Source: Micrasema longulum
Lineage: Eukaryota; Arthropoda; Insecta; Trichoptera; Brachycentridae
Direction: 5' to 3'
NCBI GenBank assembly: GCA_022494885.1
Contig: JAGVSM010004908.1
Location: 124,001-188,000 of the forward strand
Length of the DNA: 64,000 nt
Shown here: positions 1-10,842 of the stretch, piece after piece
Position numbering within the stretch: position 1 is the stretch's first letter
Layout: every line of letters starts with the position of its first letter
The notes under the pieces: generated by a model
Told to the model about the DNA's origin: nothing
Database searches by the model: none
Seen by the model: only the letters and a program-made list of their open reading frames with translations
Made by a program: the position numbers and the translations under genes

Positions 1-171
1 TTGAAATTAAGGGATGATAAACGAAAGAAGTAGTACTTCAGTTGAGATCTGAACTGACTGGGATTGTCAAAGATTTGCAAGTGTGAAGGGAATTGGTTCC
101 AGGCAGAGGAGCCGACTACGGCAAAAGCACGATTACCAAAGTGTTTGGGTAGCTTCCTTGTCAGATCATGG
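1..171 (-). mobile_element. LINE reverse-transcriptase C-terminal tail, cut by window edge
   Basis: Read on the minus strand from about 171 down to 1, an uninterrupted frame contains KHFGNRAFAVVGSSAWNQF followed by a run with FRSQLKYYFF. The pattern 'F(G)xRAFxVxGxxxWNxLPxxL ... FxxxLKxYLF' is the usual end of the ORF2 protein in CR1/Jockey-type non-LTR retrotransposons. Only the last ~55 codons are visible, and the 3' UTR lies outside the window. The next ~250 bases to 420 hold no recognisable gene, only a short ATGATGAA-rich direct repeat near 285-330. Inference: a 5'-truncated, dead copy. Confidence 0.75.
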
Positions 172-429
172 AAAAATTAATAAAAAAACTGTTTGTTTTT
201 AACATTGTTTATTCTCCTTCGTGCTGCTGCGGATATCTTAATAGTCTTCTGAACACATCCTTTGGTCTTGTCTCTTTCCCGCTCTCTATGATGAAGAATG
301 AACCTCTATGATGAAAATGAAGAATGAAACCGAATGAAGCTTCTCGCTACTATCTGTGGCGCTGTCAGATATACAGATCTAGTGGCTTCCAAAAATAAAA
401 GTACAAAATGTTCAAAATGCATTTGTCAA

Positions 430-751
430 ATTGATTGCACCCAATTATGTATACAATCAGAAAAATAAAACTCCATTTATGTATAATAAATTAAATGTTT
501 TACAATTTAAGGGTATTTTATGGAGCAAAATTATTATCTAACAGATGTTCAGCTCGATGTATAAAAATAAATTAGAACACAGCTATCTAACAAGATTTAC
601 ATCTGTTGATTGCCTAGTAGTACCAAAATTTAAAAATAAATATGGACAACGTACGTTGGATTATATTGTTCCAAAAATATTTAATTTGTTGACACTTGAC
701 ATGAAAACATGTCATAGTAAAAATATAATTATGTTTTTATTACGTAAGTGA
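430..751 (+). mobile_element. LINE family B, ORF2 C-terminal remnant
   Basis: The frame from 545 to 751 includes CLVVPKFKNKYGQRTLDYI then VPKIFNLL. This resembles the post-RT tail of CR1/Jockey-type ORF2 proteins (a 'vPrFrtnxGqRsfsYxgPkiWNxLP' pattern). Just upstream (430-545) another frame gives NKLNVLQFKGILW, also typical of the tail, so a frameshift lies near 540. An AT-rich 3' UTR follows directly and recurs at 12.8-13.4 kb. The copy is a degraded pseudogene. Confidence 0.65.
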
Positions 752-1316
752 TTATTAGACAGAACATTTTTTTATTGATTTATTGTTTATGTAAAACAAT
801 TATTTTTTTTTAATCTTTCATTGAATACATTTTTGTTATTTTCGTAGGTTAACCTTTTTTTAATTTCTTTCTTATTTCATTAACATTTTTTAGATCTTAA
901 TTTTAATATATACTTTTAATTTTCTAATTATTTTTATTTTTTCTGTAGATATGAATTGAAATTATCGATTTACTTTGTTTAATTTATTTATCTTGTTTTG
1001 ATTACATTTATGAGCAAACAATATTTGAATGTGTGTTTTTTTTTAATATTTAAAATGTATTCAAGTAAATTACTATTCTTTAATTTTAATTGTATTATTT
1101 TACTCGATTTTCTTACTTTAAAAAAAATATAAATATATTTCTTTTAACTATTTTTTATGTTTATAATTTTATACGGATACAGTATTATGTCTATACTCTT
1201 CTTATTTGATTATTAATTAAAACTAATGTCTGAGCACCCGATAATAAACTATTATTGAATAGTTTATCGGGAAAAAATATATCTTAATACTTTGTATTCT
1301 TTATAATGTATTAATA
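752..1316 (+). mobile_element. LINE family B 3' UTR, copy 1
   Basis: Very AT-rich sequence colinear with 12,795-13,366. It shares the stretch 'ttagatcttaattttaata', 'gtagatatgaattgaaat' and a terminal stem-loop at about 1,238-1,272 beginning CCCGATAATAAACTATT and closing AATAGTTTATCGGG. The 3' end is split: the last part (TTTATTGAAAAAAGACTCT, ~2,113-2,134) lies beyond a family A insertion, matching TTTATTGAATAAAGACTCT in the uninterrupted copy. Confidence 0.75.
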
Positions 1317-1327
1317 TTGTAATAATG

Positions 1328-2097
1328 TTAACATATTACAACAGAGATGAAGAACATTTAAGAAAAGGTAATATAGAAGTCTAGGCATCTACAGGGCTTA
1401 TGACCTGTCATTGGCTGGTTTAAGTGGCCACTTTACACACTGTGTAACATTCACCATTCTGCCTATATTTAAACATCTATATTCCTTCAATTCTTTCATC
1501 TGTTGATGTTTGTGAACTTAAAGAGCTGAAACCTTTATTTATGCAGGTGAGATTCATCTAATTGAATTATTTCACCTACATACTAGGCAACGCCTGAAAA
1601 TGTTATTTTTTTCAATTTCTATACTTCTTCATGGACCAGGTAATTTATCAACAATATTTTGAGTTTGTCCAAATTTTTGTAGACAAGGACTGGATTCAAC
1701 TCCCTGGGGAGCTGTTTATATTAACATATTACAACAGAGATGAAGAACATTTAAGAAAAGGTAATATAGAAGTCTAGGCATCTACAGGGCTTATGACCTG
1801 TCAATGGCTGGTTTAAGTGGCCACTTTACACACTGTGTAACATTCACCATTCTGCCTATATTTGAACATTTATATTCCTTCAATTCTTTCATCTATTGAT
1901 GTTTGTGAACTTAAAGAGCTGAAACCTTTATTTATGCAGGTGAGATTCATATTATTGAATTATTTCACCTACATACTAGGCAACGCCTGAAAATGTAATT
2001 TTTTCTCATCTCTGTTGTAATATGTTAATATAAACAGCTCCCCTGGGAGTTGAATATAGTCCTTGCCTTCAAAAATTTGGACAAACTCAAAATATTG
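1328..2097. mobile_element. Family A insertion 1 (tandem plus inverted units) with 11 bp duplication
   Basis: Two head-to-tail family A units (starting ~1,328 and ~1,722, period ~395) are followed from ~2,000 by an inverted terminal piece. The insertion starts TTAACATATTACAACAGAG and ends with the complement of CAATATTTTGAGTTTGTCC. It is flanked by TTGTAATAATG at 1,317-1,327 and 2,098-2,108. It interrupts the family B LINE 3' UTR, so it is younger than that LINE. No coding capacity is seen. The class is unknown; the duplication length and foldback layout resemble Mutator-like elements, which is only inference. Confidence 0.7.
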
Positions 2098-3485
2098 TTG
2101 TAATAATGTGTATATTTTATTGAAAAAAGACTCTATGATAAATACCTGTGAAAACAAAAAAAAGGCTTTTAAAAAGTTATCTTTTGTTTCGCCAAATTGA
2201 TTATGTCCAATCAATTTATTCCCAGTCAGTTTCGGTATATACATTTTTTTTTTAATTTTGTGTATATTTAAATGAACACCCGGGCCAAAGGGGTTAAATC
2301 TAAGTAATCTTGAAGAAGTTCTTCTGATTCGTTCTACTTTTTGGATTCGTTGATACGTCAGAATTAAACTTTAATTTTGTTTTTGTGCAAAACCTTTTTT
2401 GGTTTTACCATCGACGCAACAGAACTGACTTTATTGAAATTTAAATATGGCCACCGATATCTTCGGTAGTAAAATAAAAATGTCGTTAAAAGTGTGAAAA
2501 TGTCGTAATTTGAGACATGAATATATAAATTCCCCGGCAGTCTTAAATTTCGTGAATAAAAATAATATATTGTAGATTCTACGAAATGTGCGGAACGTGA
2601 AAGTACAATCAGATTTTTTAGGTTCTTATGCCGTGTGTCGTTTGCACACTTTGTCGGCGTTATGGGTCGCATTACAGCGTTTATCTGTAATGCGATCCAA
2701 AACGTCGGAAAAGGGAACGTTTTATTCAAATCAAATCTCTAAAATAAACAACCCGTGTTTTAAATTTGTTGCTGTAATAAATCCATTTCATTGCATTTAA
2801 AAAAAATATTACAAAATAATTCACTCTAAGTTTAACTGTTGCGAACTCCTGGAAAACGAACACTTTTAGATACCATTCGGCCTATTCGGCACAAAAAGTA
2901 TTTTTGTAGAAAATATTTAATTTTTACTGAATGTTTTTAGCTAAATTTGAATGCCGCCGAATGGTCGATGTGTGTTAAGAACAGATCAGAAATTAAATAT
3001 TTAAAATCAAAATATTCCCCCTTAAAAAAACCAAAACATAATTCCATAAAAAAGGATTTGAAATAAATTATCCTTGTAATTTTAAGTGTTTTTTAATGAC
3101 ACTAATTGAAGGAAAATACATCAAAATTTGTGTCATTTGAAATGCTTTTATTTCTTTATAGAACACAAAATATAAGATTTTCCTGTGAAAACTTTCCTGT
3201 TCAATTTTTATCGTAACCCGCTTGTTCCTGTGATGGAACCAGCGCCGGCGTTGCAAATTTCGCTCAATTAATTAATATCTTGGCAACTACTTTGAATACT
3301 ACCACGATGTTTTTGTAACTTTCAAATGAACCTAACTCGTAAGAAAAAAATCACATGTTAAAGGTTAAAATGATAAAAACAAATTTTACTAAAATACTTT
3401 GCTTTTATATGAGTACCGTTAAACCTAAGTTTGTCTAAATTTCATCAGGCCAGTAGAAAAGTCGTTACATTTTAGAAATAAAGAT
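2098..3485. other. AT-rich stretch without recognised genes; two small hairpins
   Basis: After the last bases of the family B LINE tail there is no protein-like frame I trust. There is a near-perfect inverted repeat at about 2,666-2,698 (CGCATTACAG / CTGTAATGCG). A second pair lies at about 2,872-2,963 (ACCATTCGGC / GCCGAATGGT). The bases 'gcgatccaaaac' near 2,692 recur near 3,870 inside the piggyBac-like element. The remainder looks like decayed repeat or unique non-coding DNA. Confidence 0.5.
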
Positions 3486-4252
3486 TTAACCCTTTACTGC
3501 ATATCAATCCATATATGGTTTCTAAAGGTTTAGATTTTGTGACAACGTAATAAATTATCTAATTTTGAAAAAAAACTCGAATCTGCAAAGGGATTTTCTG
3601 AGAAACGGAACATATTTTTTTGTTTATGGCAAGTCCAATGTAACAATAATAATTTAACGGTATGTACAACGCGTCCAGCTTGCCGAATTTAACAAAACTA
3701 GTGCTACATTTATTAGTGAAAAATAAATAATTAAAGGCAAATGACAACTATAAAAAAATGAAATACATATAAAATGAACATGGAATGTGTTGCGTATTTA
3801 TGAAATTTTCTATTTTTATCTTGTTTTTGAGCCATTTTTTGCAACCGTCATATTTGGCTTCGTATGCATTGCGATCCAAAACATTGTCAACCAGATACGG
3901 CTTCGTATGCATTTAAAGTATTTTCTTTGTTTCTTTAGAAATGGATCGTTTTCGCTTCTACGGCACTTCTAAGCATGCAAATCTTATCCTTGATGATTGT
4001 TCTTTGAGTGATGATGAGTTTGCCGCCGAATTAATATAAATTTTGGTTACTGTATCTTTTTACATGAATACATACAAAGCAATATATAATTACTTATACA
4101 TTTACTTGAATGCATACGAAGCTATTTATGTTTTTTCCAAAATAATGATTTATGAGTTTTTTTAAAACTTTGTATCATTTAGTTATGCTGAATTTAACAC
4201 GTTTAGGAAATAAATATTATTAATTTGTAAATCCTTTACGGTAGAGGGTTAA
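3486..4252 (+). mobile_element. piggyBac-like non-autonomous element
   Basis: TTAA target-site copies at 3,486-3,489 and 4,249-4,252 bound a 759 bp unit. The left end reads CCCTTTACTGCATATC and the right end, complemented, CCCTCTACCGTAAAGG. These are imperfect inverted ends starting CCC, as is typical of piggyBac elements, which duplicate TTAA. Near the right end is a short frame resembling the beginning of a piggyBac transposase. Most of the transposase is missing, so it could move only with an enzyme from elsewhere. The assignment rests on TTAA, the CCC ends and the internal frame together. Confidence 0.7.
3941..4039 (+). pseudogene. Truncated piggyBac-like transposase N-terminus (32 codons)
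   Basis: ATG at 3,941 opens a frame starting MDRFRFYGTSKHAN and running to DDCSLSDDEFAAELI before TAA at 4,037. An N-terminal 'LSDDEF' acidic patch is what I would expect at the start of piggyBac-family transposases. A pyrimidine-rich tract ending TTTCTTTAG directly precedes the ATG and could be a splice acceptor. The catalytic domain is absent, so no activity is expected. It lies inside the TTAA-bounded element, which supports the assignment. It could also be a chance open frame. Confidence 0.55.
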
Positions 4253-5149
4253 AGAACATTTTTTATCAGAATACCTTAGAAAATGAATGATTTTAGCTAA
4301 TATTTATTGACCTGTTTTTTTTATGGGGTGGTTTTGAAATACGCCTATGAAATATAAAATTGTGTGATTTCCTTACTTTAAAATTTATAATAGACATTTT
4401 GATTAAAGATTCGAGGTGTTTTTTTGTATTCACGGCTTTATGGGATAAATTTCATATTTTCAAAGGAAAATTTATTGACGAATACCTGCAAATCAAAAGA
4501 GGTGTTCCTTTTATCGCAGGTAAATGATTAATTTAATAATAATTCATGAAGGTGGCAGCATAAATTAGTGAAAATTCCGAATATACAAAACTTTTCATTA
4601 TTGTTTTCCTGGAAACTACTCAAACAACCCCGCACTGAATTCTTCATTTTAATGTTCTGCATTTCGTTTGACAGAACTTAAAATACTTCTAAAAATTCCG
4701 TGAATCATAGAGGGATCACAGATTATGTTACAATAATCTTCGAATAAAAGATTAGATTCAAACATTTCAACAAAGCAAAATAACTTCTTTGATAAGGAAA
4801 TATGTTGGTCTAAGCAATTTTTAAAAATAAATGAAACCATGCCTTAAGTAATCGTGAAAAAAATACAAAAAATGTTACTTTATACCTTTTAATGGAATTA
4901 CATTTTTTTAATTTTGCAAGAAAAAATTTTTGTTTCAATTCTTCGCTATGTTTTTAGAAAAATTAGATCTCAATTCGACAGCCGATATGAGCATTAATAT
5001 TTTTCTGAACAAATGATGTTTTAGGGAGGGGGGGTACCTTAAAAAAAGTATATATTTTTGAGAAAAAAAAAAGTTGTTATAATATTCAACAATGTTTTAA
5101 ATACATAATATAACTGGTATAAAAAGAAGTATAAAAAATAGAAAATTGT
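4253..5149. other. AT-rich stretch, nothing recognised
   Basis: I see no protein-like frame, tRNA, or clear repeat boundary here, only A/T runs and short homopolymers. The largest open frame (minus strand, 4,649-4,840) has no recognisable motif and is probably chance. Confidence 0.5.
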
Positions 5150-5400
5150 TTTCAGGCGTTGCCTAGTAGATGAATTGTTTCAGCCGGATGAATCTCACCT
5201 ACATGACAAAGGTTTCAGCTCTTTTACTTAACAAAAGTCATCAGATGGATAAGTAGAGGAAATTTCGGTGTTTTAACGTAGGCAGAATGGTGAATGTAAC
5301 ACAGTGTAAAGTGGCCACTTAAACCAGCTAATGGCTGGTCATAAGCTCTGCAAATAAATAGACTTCCATGCTTCCTCCTCAAAAATGTTTCCCTTCTCTG
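5150..5400 (-). repeat. Family A repeat, minus-strand copy
   Basis: Complement of the family A body. On plus it reads from 'caggcgttgcctagtagatg' through 'gcagaatggtgaatgt', 'aagtggccacttaaacc' and 'ataagctctgcaaataaata' to 'cttctctgttg'. It is a single diverged unit without the palindromic ends. No clear target duplication was found. Confidence 0.75.
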
Positions 5401-6565
5401 TTGAACAAATCTTAATTATTTCTGTACTAAAATTACAACCCAAAATTTAACTAAATAATAATACATTAAGATGATAGGGTGTTCATATAAACTGCCATAG
5501 TAACATCACTTATAAAATCAATGTTATCACTACTAAAACATTGTACATTTTTTGCAAGCAATACATTTTATCCAATTTCCTTTTTTAGAAAAAAAATGAA
5601 ACTAACGTGCAAATCCTAATACAAACCTTTACCGCAGTTATTGCATAAAAATACAAAGCCAACGTTCTGATACGATACCTTCTTTTAGTTGCTAACACTA
5701 ACGTGCACATCTACGTCTCGAAACGGGCATAAAAAGACGGTAAGTGGTTAAATACTAATATTGACTAAAATTTATTGAAATGTTTGACCACAAAGTTAAT
5801 GCTTTGAAAATAAATAATATTAAAATAATTATTATTTTACAATGAGAACTCTTTATGGACTAAAATTATCTCATTTGGTTAAGAGTTTTTATGTATTGGA
5901 AATTTCACTATCCCAAAATCTTGTTTAATAAACATTTCGTTCCGTATTCATTTTCTAAATCACGTTTTACTTCGATTCCCCTGTATCAAATTTATTTCTG
6001 CAATAAATTAATAAAATAAATAAATGGGACTCCCTTGGTTTATCTTTTAAGGTACAGATATTATAAATACAAAAGCGTATTTGTTTGTTTGTCTTTTTTT
6101 TTGTTTCCTTAACGTCGCAACGGAGAGACCGATTAACTTGATAGTTTGCAAAATAATAGCCGGAGAAGCCAAGTATCACAAACTACTATTCATACAGCAA
6201 AAATATCACTCCCTTGTGAAAATTCTTCGTTGTAAAATACATTCTTAGTAAAAGAATGAATGCCTTGTAGAAAATTTATTTATTATTAAACATAATGAAT
6301 ATGCTACACCGCCATCGACTAAGAGATTATCGTTTTTTTTTCTATCAAGAATAGTTAATCTATCAAAACAGTGGCAAATACAAATTAAATCATAAGCATT
6401 TAAACCCGTAATGTTTTGGAGTGGCAATGTTTTATAATATATTCCTTTATATTAAAGTAATCAGCGCTAGACACTGTACTACACACTACACATAGGGCCT
6501 TATTAATAAACTTGGTATAAAGTTACGCCTAGGCATAATTGTAAAATACAGATGGGATCACCATC
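5401..6565. other. AT-rich stretch with an inverted relative of 23.25-23.37 kb
   Basis: No gene is seen. At 5,690-5,830 the sequence around 'aaacgggcataaaaagacgg' and 'ccacaaagttaatgctttg' matches, in inverted orientation, 23,250-23,370 ('aagcattaactttgtggtca', 'aaccacttaccgac'). This is therefore a dispersed repeat of unknown class. The rest holds A/T runs only. Confidence 0.55.
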
Positions 6566-6570
6566 CGTTT

Positions 6571-6619
6571 TATAGTGGTAGAATAAGAACGGTATTTCCA
6601 TCCTTATTCTACCACTATA
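6571..6619. repeat. Short perfect hairpin
   Basis: TATAGTGGTAGAATAAG at 6,571-6,587 and its exact complement at 6,603-6,619 are separated by 15 bases. It sits just upstream of the family J repeat copy and is absent from the second family J copy as far as I can see. Confidence 0.8.
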
Positions 6620-6629
6620 CCGAGGCTGC

Positions 6630-7430
6630 AGTAGCGAATAGTGATTTTATACAGGTAAGCTATAAAAAATCATACATTTGTACCTACATAGGAGGTATAT
6701 AATCTAATGTAAGTAAAATATTCTATAAATTAATATTTTTCTGTGGTTCTGTGTGATACAACAACTCTCATCCATGAAATCAACTCAAACGATGTAACTT
6801 CGTGATATATTATATTGTATAGATATATTATCCATTACTTCAATATATAATTCATTAAAAAATAAATATAAAACAGCACTATGAATTCAGTCGATATTAG
6901 GTATTCAATTGAAACGTCAACTGGCCGCATTGTTCTAGTAATCACAAGTGCTAAAACCGGCCGCGTCGAGCACCATATATCCTGCAATATGACGCATGAA
7001 AGTAAATGGTCTTATGTCAAAAGTACCATCTCAAAGAAAAATACCCCTAAGAAATAATGTATAAAGTACTGTTTCCCAAATCAAGATTCTTCAAATATTT
7101 TGTGTAATCTTTAAGTTTAATCTAGGAGAAAAAACCCGCACTGGGCTTAATACATTCAAAATATAGTATACTTATTTGTATGAAAAAATAAGCTGGAATA
7201 ATCGGCTAATTTTTTGACTCACCGCAGGCGCTGGGCGCGCTTAATTTAAATTTACATTTATATTAGGATAAAAATACAAACGGTGGAAATGATTTAAAAT
7301 AAATAGCAATTATTTATTTGTTTTTCTGTGAATAAAGTTACAATAAAACATTATTGTGGTTAATCAAATATAATGGTAAGCTGTGCATAATCGCTTCTAT
7401 ACACGGTTTGCCCCTGCGAGGCTCATAGTT
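6630..7430 (+). repeat. Family J dispersed repeat, copy 1 (~780 bp)
   Basis: Colinear with 20,283-21,050. Shared landmarks in order: 'caggtaagctat', 'caactctcatc.atgaaatc', 'tcaactggccg', 'cggccgcgtc', 'tgtcaaaagta.catctcaa', 'ctcaccgcaggcgct', 'ggataaaaatacaaacggtg' and the end 'cataatcgctt.tatacacg'. No long frame is open in both copies, so it looks non-coding and non-autonomous. The class is unknown. Confidence 0.75.
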
Positions 7431-8678
7431 AATAGTTAAAGTTTTTTTTTTTAATGTAATAAACATAAACAAAATTAATCTTAATTTCCATGCTTATTTA
7501 CTAACATGCGAAGCCATGGAACATGTTTTCACGTGTAGTTTGAACAGAGAAGGCATTTTAAAGTTCACCTCATTCCACGTTATCTTACATTAAAATTAAT
7601 AAATCTCAAGACTTCGGTACTGTCAAAACATTATTTAATATTCTGAAAAGCAGCTTCAAATCTGAAATTTCGTTTCTATCACTTACATATAAAACAAAAT
7701 GACTTCTTCATTTTACATTTATGGTCAAGTTCTTCAATTGAACATTTTACTTAAAATCAATTAACCACAAATACTTGGATGTACCTTCTTTTATTATGAT
7801 GTTTCCTCTACAAAATGACCCCGTAAAAAGTCAATAAGGGTGGAAAGATAACAGGTTAGCACAAAGCGACGACAGGTAATAATAATAAGATTGATTTGGT
7901 ACCTGTGTTTGCGCTCTCAAATGCTCCAGATAAATAGAGGAAGGTATAATTAAATGAAACTTTTCGCCATTTGGCGGGTCAAGATCTTTTGTAGAACCTT
8001 GTACAAGCTTACACCCACTGGAAACTACCCTTTCCAACTCCTATACACGGGTGGGTTGAGAAAGTTTAAAAGTTTTTCTCAAATAAATATCGGATTCTAC
8101 TCGATACAATCCACTATTATTATACATTATTGCCAACGTCTGGTCAAACTCTCACACGCTATCACACTTTTGCACACCATGTTATACACTCCCACTTCAC
8201 TTTGTAAAAAAAATTATCTACATTTGGCTAAAACAATTAAAACATAAAAACATTTGAGTTTCATAAATTTTACCACATCAATTAAGATTTTAGCTCTTTT
8301 ACTTTACAAAAATCAATATTGAGGGAAAAAATCCACATCACCCCACCGCTGTTATAAATTTCTGAGGGACTATCTATCAGCTACGCTATTTTAACGAATT
8401 AACTTTTTACATTTTTTTTCCAAGTGATTTTGGTCAAAATCTAGGGCAGAAAAGTGCGTGAAATCAATTAATATATTATACGACTTATCTACCCTAGTCT
8501 TCCTCAATGCATCCGTAATAACTTTATTGAAAAAAAATCAGTTTTAAACAAACATTACAAATATAAACAAAGTTTTCACACATGACACATCATGATATAG
8601 AAAATACAAATCAAAATAAATACAAATATGAGAGTTTTTTATTTTATAAATGTATATATTTATGTATATAGCTGTAAA
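7431..8678. other. AT-rich stretch without recognised genes
   Basis: A few open frames of 60-97 codons occur (for example 7,954-8,247 plus), but none has family motifs or composition unlike chance. A short family A scrap on the minus strand is suggested at 8,285-8,330 ('ttagctcttttactttac'). Confidence 0.5.
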
Positions 8679-8919
8679 TCAGAGGCAGACGGATGAAAAT
8701 CCAAACATCAAATGTTCAAAACAAGCCTAAATAATCTACTTTCTCTAAGTAATTTCAAATAATTTATGGCATTAATTTGTATTTTCAGTTTATTACTACA
8801 TAGATTCTTTCATTTTAAAGCTTACATTTCTTCAAAATTAATGGACATGATCATAAACTGGATACGAAAATTGAAATGTCATTTCACCAAATTTTGGATT
8901 TGCATCCGTCTGCCTCTGA
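8679..8919. mobile_element. 241 bp TIR element (MITE-like)
   Basis: The ends are inverted repeats: TCAGAGGCAGACGGATG at 8,679 and its complement ending at 8,919. The 24 terminal bases match with one mismatch. The interior is AT-rich and non-coding. No convincing target-site duplication was visible, so the superfamily is unassigned. A single copy was seen in this window. Confidence 0.75.
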
Positions 8920-9004
8920 GGTACAAATATATATATATTCACAAATACTAAGAGGTTAACCCGATCAAAAGTTACCGAGACACAGAGACAAGAGGGATAT
9001 TTTT

Positions 9005-9205
9005 TCTGACAAAAGTCAACAGATGGAAGAGTTGAGAAAATGTGGATGCTTGAACATAGTCATAATAGTGAAAGTTACACAGTGCGTAAAGTGGCCACTT
9101 AAACTAGCCAATGGCAGGTTATGAGCATAGACATTTTTGCCTTTTCTTCCATTTTCTCTTCTCAAAATGTTATTACTCTCTGCGGCTATAAACATCAATA
9201 TTTTG
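9005..9205 (-). repeat. Family A repeat, minus-strand copy
   Basis: Contains 'caacagatggaagagttgag', 'gcgtaaagtggccacttaaa' and 'gcatagacatttttgcc' in the order expected for the complement of the family A body. Diverged and truncated at both ends. Confidence 0.7.
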
Positions 9206-9211
9206 AATTTG

Positions 9212-9700
9212 AGATGAATAAGTCACTCAGATACCAAAACAATATTAAAATTCCTAAATTCCACACAAGTCATGGTTAAAATAGCTTTGTCTTCAAAGGT
9301 GTAAAAAATTATAATAATCTCCCCAATGAACTAAAAACACATAAAAATAATATATCTAGATAGCTTTTTCTTCAAAGGTGTAAAAAATTATAATAATCTC
9401 CCAAATGAACTAAAAACAATTAAAAATAATATATCAACAAACAAATTTAAAGTAAATCTAAAGAATTTTTTTGAACACGTGTAAAAACTGCATTAAATGT
9501 TAATTAGTATGAATGTATTATTGTTTAATGTTTTTTTCTTTATATATCCAATGTTTTTTTTCTCTCATGTACTTGTATTTAAAATTATAGAAACTCTTAT
9601 AAATAAACAACTACAACAGTGTAAGTCACTCTCCAAGCACAAGAGTTAGTCTCTTTTTTTGGAGAGTCACAGTGGTAACATTTACTTGATGTACCTTTTA
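9212..9700 (+). mobile_element. LINE family K 3' end, copy 1
   Basis: Plus-strand relative of 35,505-35,955 and 38,325-38,765. The protein-like part (K..YNNLPNELKT pattern) is present twice in tandem here (about 9,283-9,361 and 9,362-9,440, 'tcttcaaaggtgtaaaaaat'), which breaks the frame. The 3' UTR carries the conserved hairpin CTCTCCAAGCACAAGAG ... TTGGAGAG near 9,630-9,668. The copy ends at an A-rich run near 9,715. Dead copy. Confidence 0.7.
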
Positions 9701-9784
9701 TGAAATTAATTAATAAAAAAAATGTAAACAAGGATTGAATTTTACCCCCAAGAGGTTTTTAAGATCAACACACTACAGCATACA

Positions 9785-9990
9785 TGGCTTATATTTTAGA
9801 GAAGGAATATGAAAATCTTGACATTTACAAGAATTATGAATTGAGAATTATGGTTTGAGTGGTCACTTTGGAGACTGTGTAACATTTGCCATTCTGCCTA
9901 TGATCGAATATCAATATTTCTTCTATTCTTCCAATTGTTGATTTCTGCGAAATTAACTGCTAAAACCTTTATTGACGCGAATCTTTGAAA
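9785..9990 (+). repeat. Family A repeat, diverged copy
   Basis: Retains 'gtggtcactttggagactgt', 'aacatttgccattctgccta', 'cttctattcttccaattgtt' and 'aaaacctttattgacg' in family A order. More diverged than most copies. Confidence 0.65.
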
Positions 9991-10043
9991 GCAAAACATT
10001 TCTTGAAGCATTTGGAGTCAACATAATACGCACAATTTCGAAA

Positions 10044-10151
10044 ATGGCGCCGGATTTGTTAGAAAAAGTGGCCAAAAATCGGGTAGACAGAATAGACTAC
10101 GCAAGTACGCGCGGAATCGCGGAAGACATTATTGTCGTATATAATTTATAA
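10044..10151 (+). CDS. Small unrecognised open frame, 35 codons
   Basis: ATG in a fair context (cgaaaATGG) opens MAPDLLEKVAKNRVDRIDY followed by ASTRGIAEDIIVVYNL and TAA. The stretch is clearly less AT-rich than its surroundings, and its residues are more balanced than in chance frames of this window. I do not recognise it. It could be a piece of a host exon, a transposon remnant, or chance. No splice sites convincingly bound it. Confidence 0.25.
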   Translation: MAPDLLEKVAKNRVDRIDYASTRGIAEDIIVVYNL

Positions 10152-10842
10152 TAGTTTTTAAACGAAAACAACAGCAACACAATATATTATATTGTGAAAG
10201 GGAATGTTTGGTCAGCTCAATGCCTTTTAGGCATTGTACACTGATAACAGCGGAAATTTAGTGGACTGTATCGAAATTGTTTACTCGTTTTTAAGTTCTT
10301 CCGATTATTTCTTTTATGAAACACTTCAGTTTTGCTATATCACGGCTACTGGTATCGTGTAGATGATGATGAGATGTTTATTTTAGGCTCTTTATAACAT
10401 AAACTTCACTTTGTCTAAAATTTTCTGACACAGGATATGATAAAGATTTATCAGAGAGACACCTTTTCACAATGTGACTTGCTCATAGGACGAAGGAAAA
10501 ATATAAATTATTGTTAGACGTCACTCTCCATTACGGTCACATGAATTGTTTTTTCTTTTAATGGGAAACGTTCATGTTAATATATGTATTGAATTTATAT
10601 AAAAATCATATTAATTTGTTATATATTGTATGCTTATATTTTTATCAGAATTAACTTAAAAAAAACAAAAAACATTATGTGTAAGCATAAACTAAAGTCA
10701 ATAAGTAATCCACAAAAATCCGATAAAGTTATATAAAAAATAATATGGTGTGTGTATCGGTGTGAGGGTGGGTTTGGACGTGTGTGTGTGTTTAATATGA
10801 GTGAATATATATTTCAAATCATAATGCAAATTTACATATTTT
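10152..10842. repeat. Non-coding stretch with a dispersed repeat (10,505-10,660)
   Basis: The segment around 'agacgtcactctccattac' and 'aatgggaaacgtt' recurs at 55,470-55,640 in the same orientation, so it is a dispersed repeat, perhaps another LINE 3' UTR. A GT-rich low-complexity tract follows at 10,745-10,795. No gene is seen. Confidence 0.55.

Noticed and set aside
5740..5760. TTAA with CCACTTACCG as a piggyBac-type end
   Set aside because: Similarity with the inverted copy at 23.25-23.37 kb continues across the TTAA, so it is not an element boundary.
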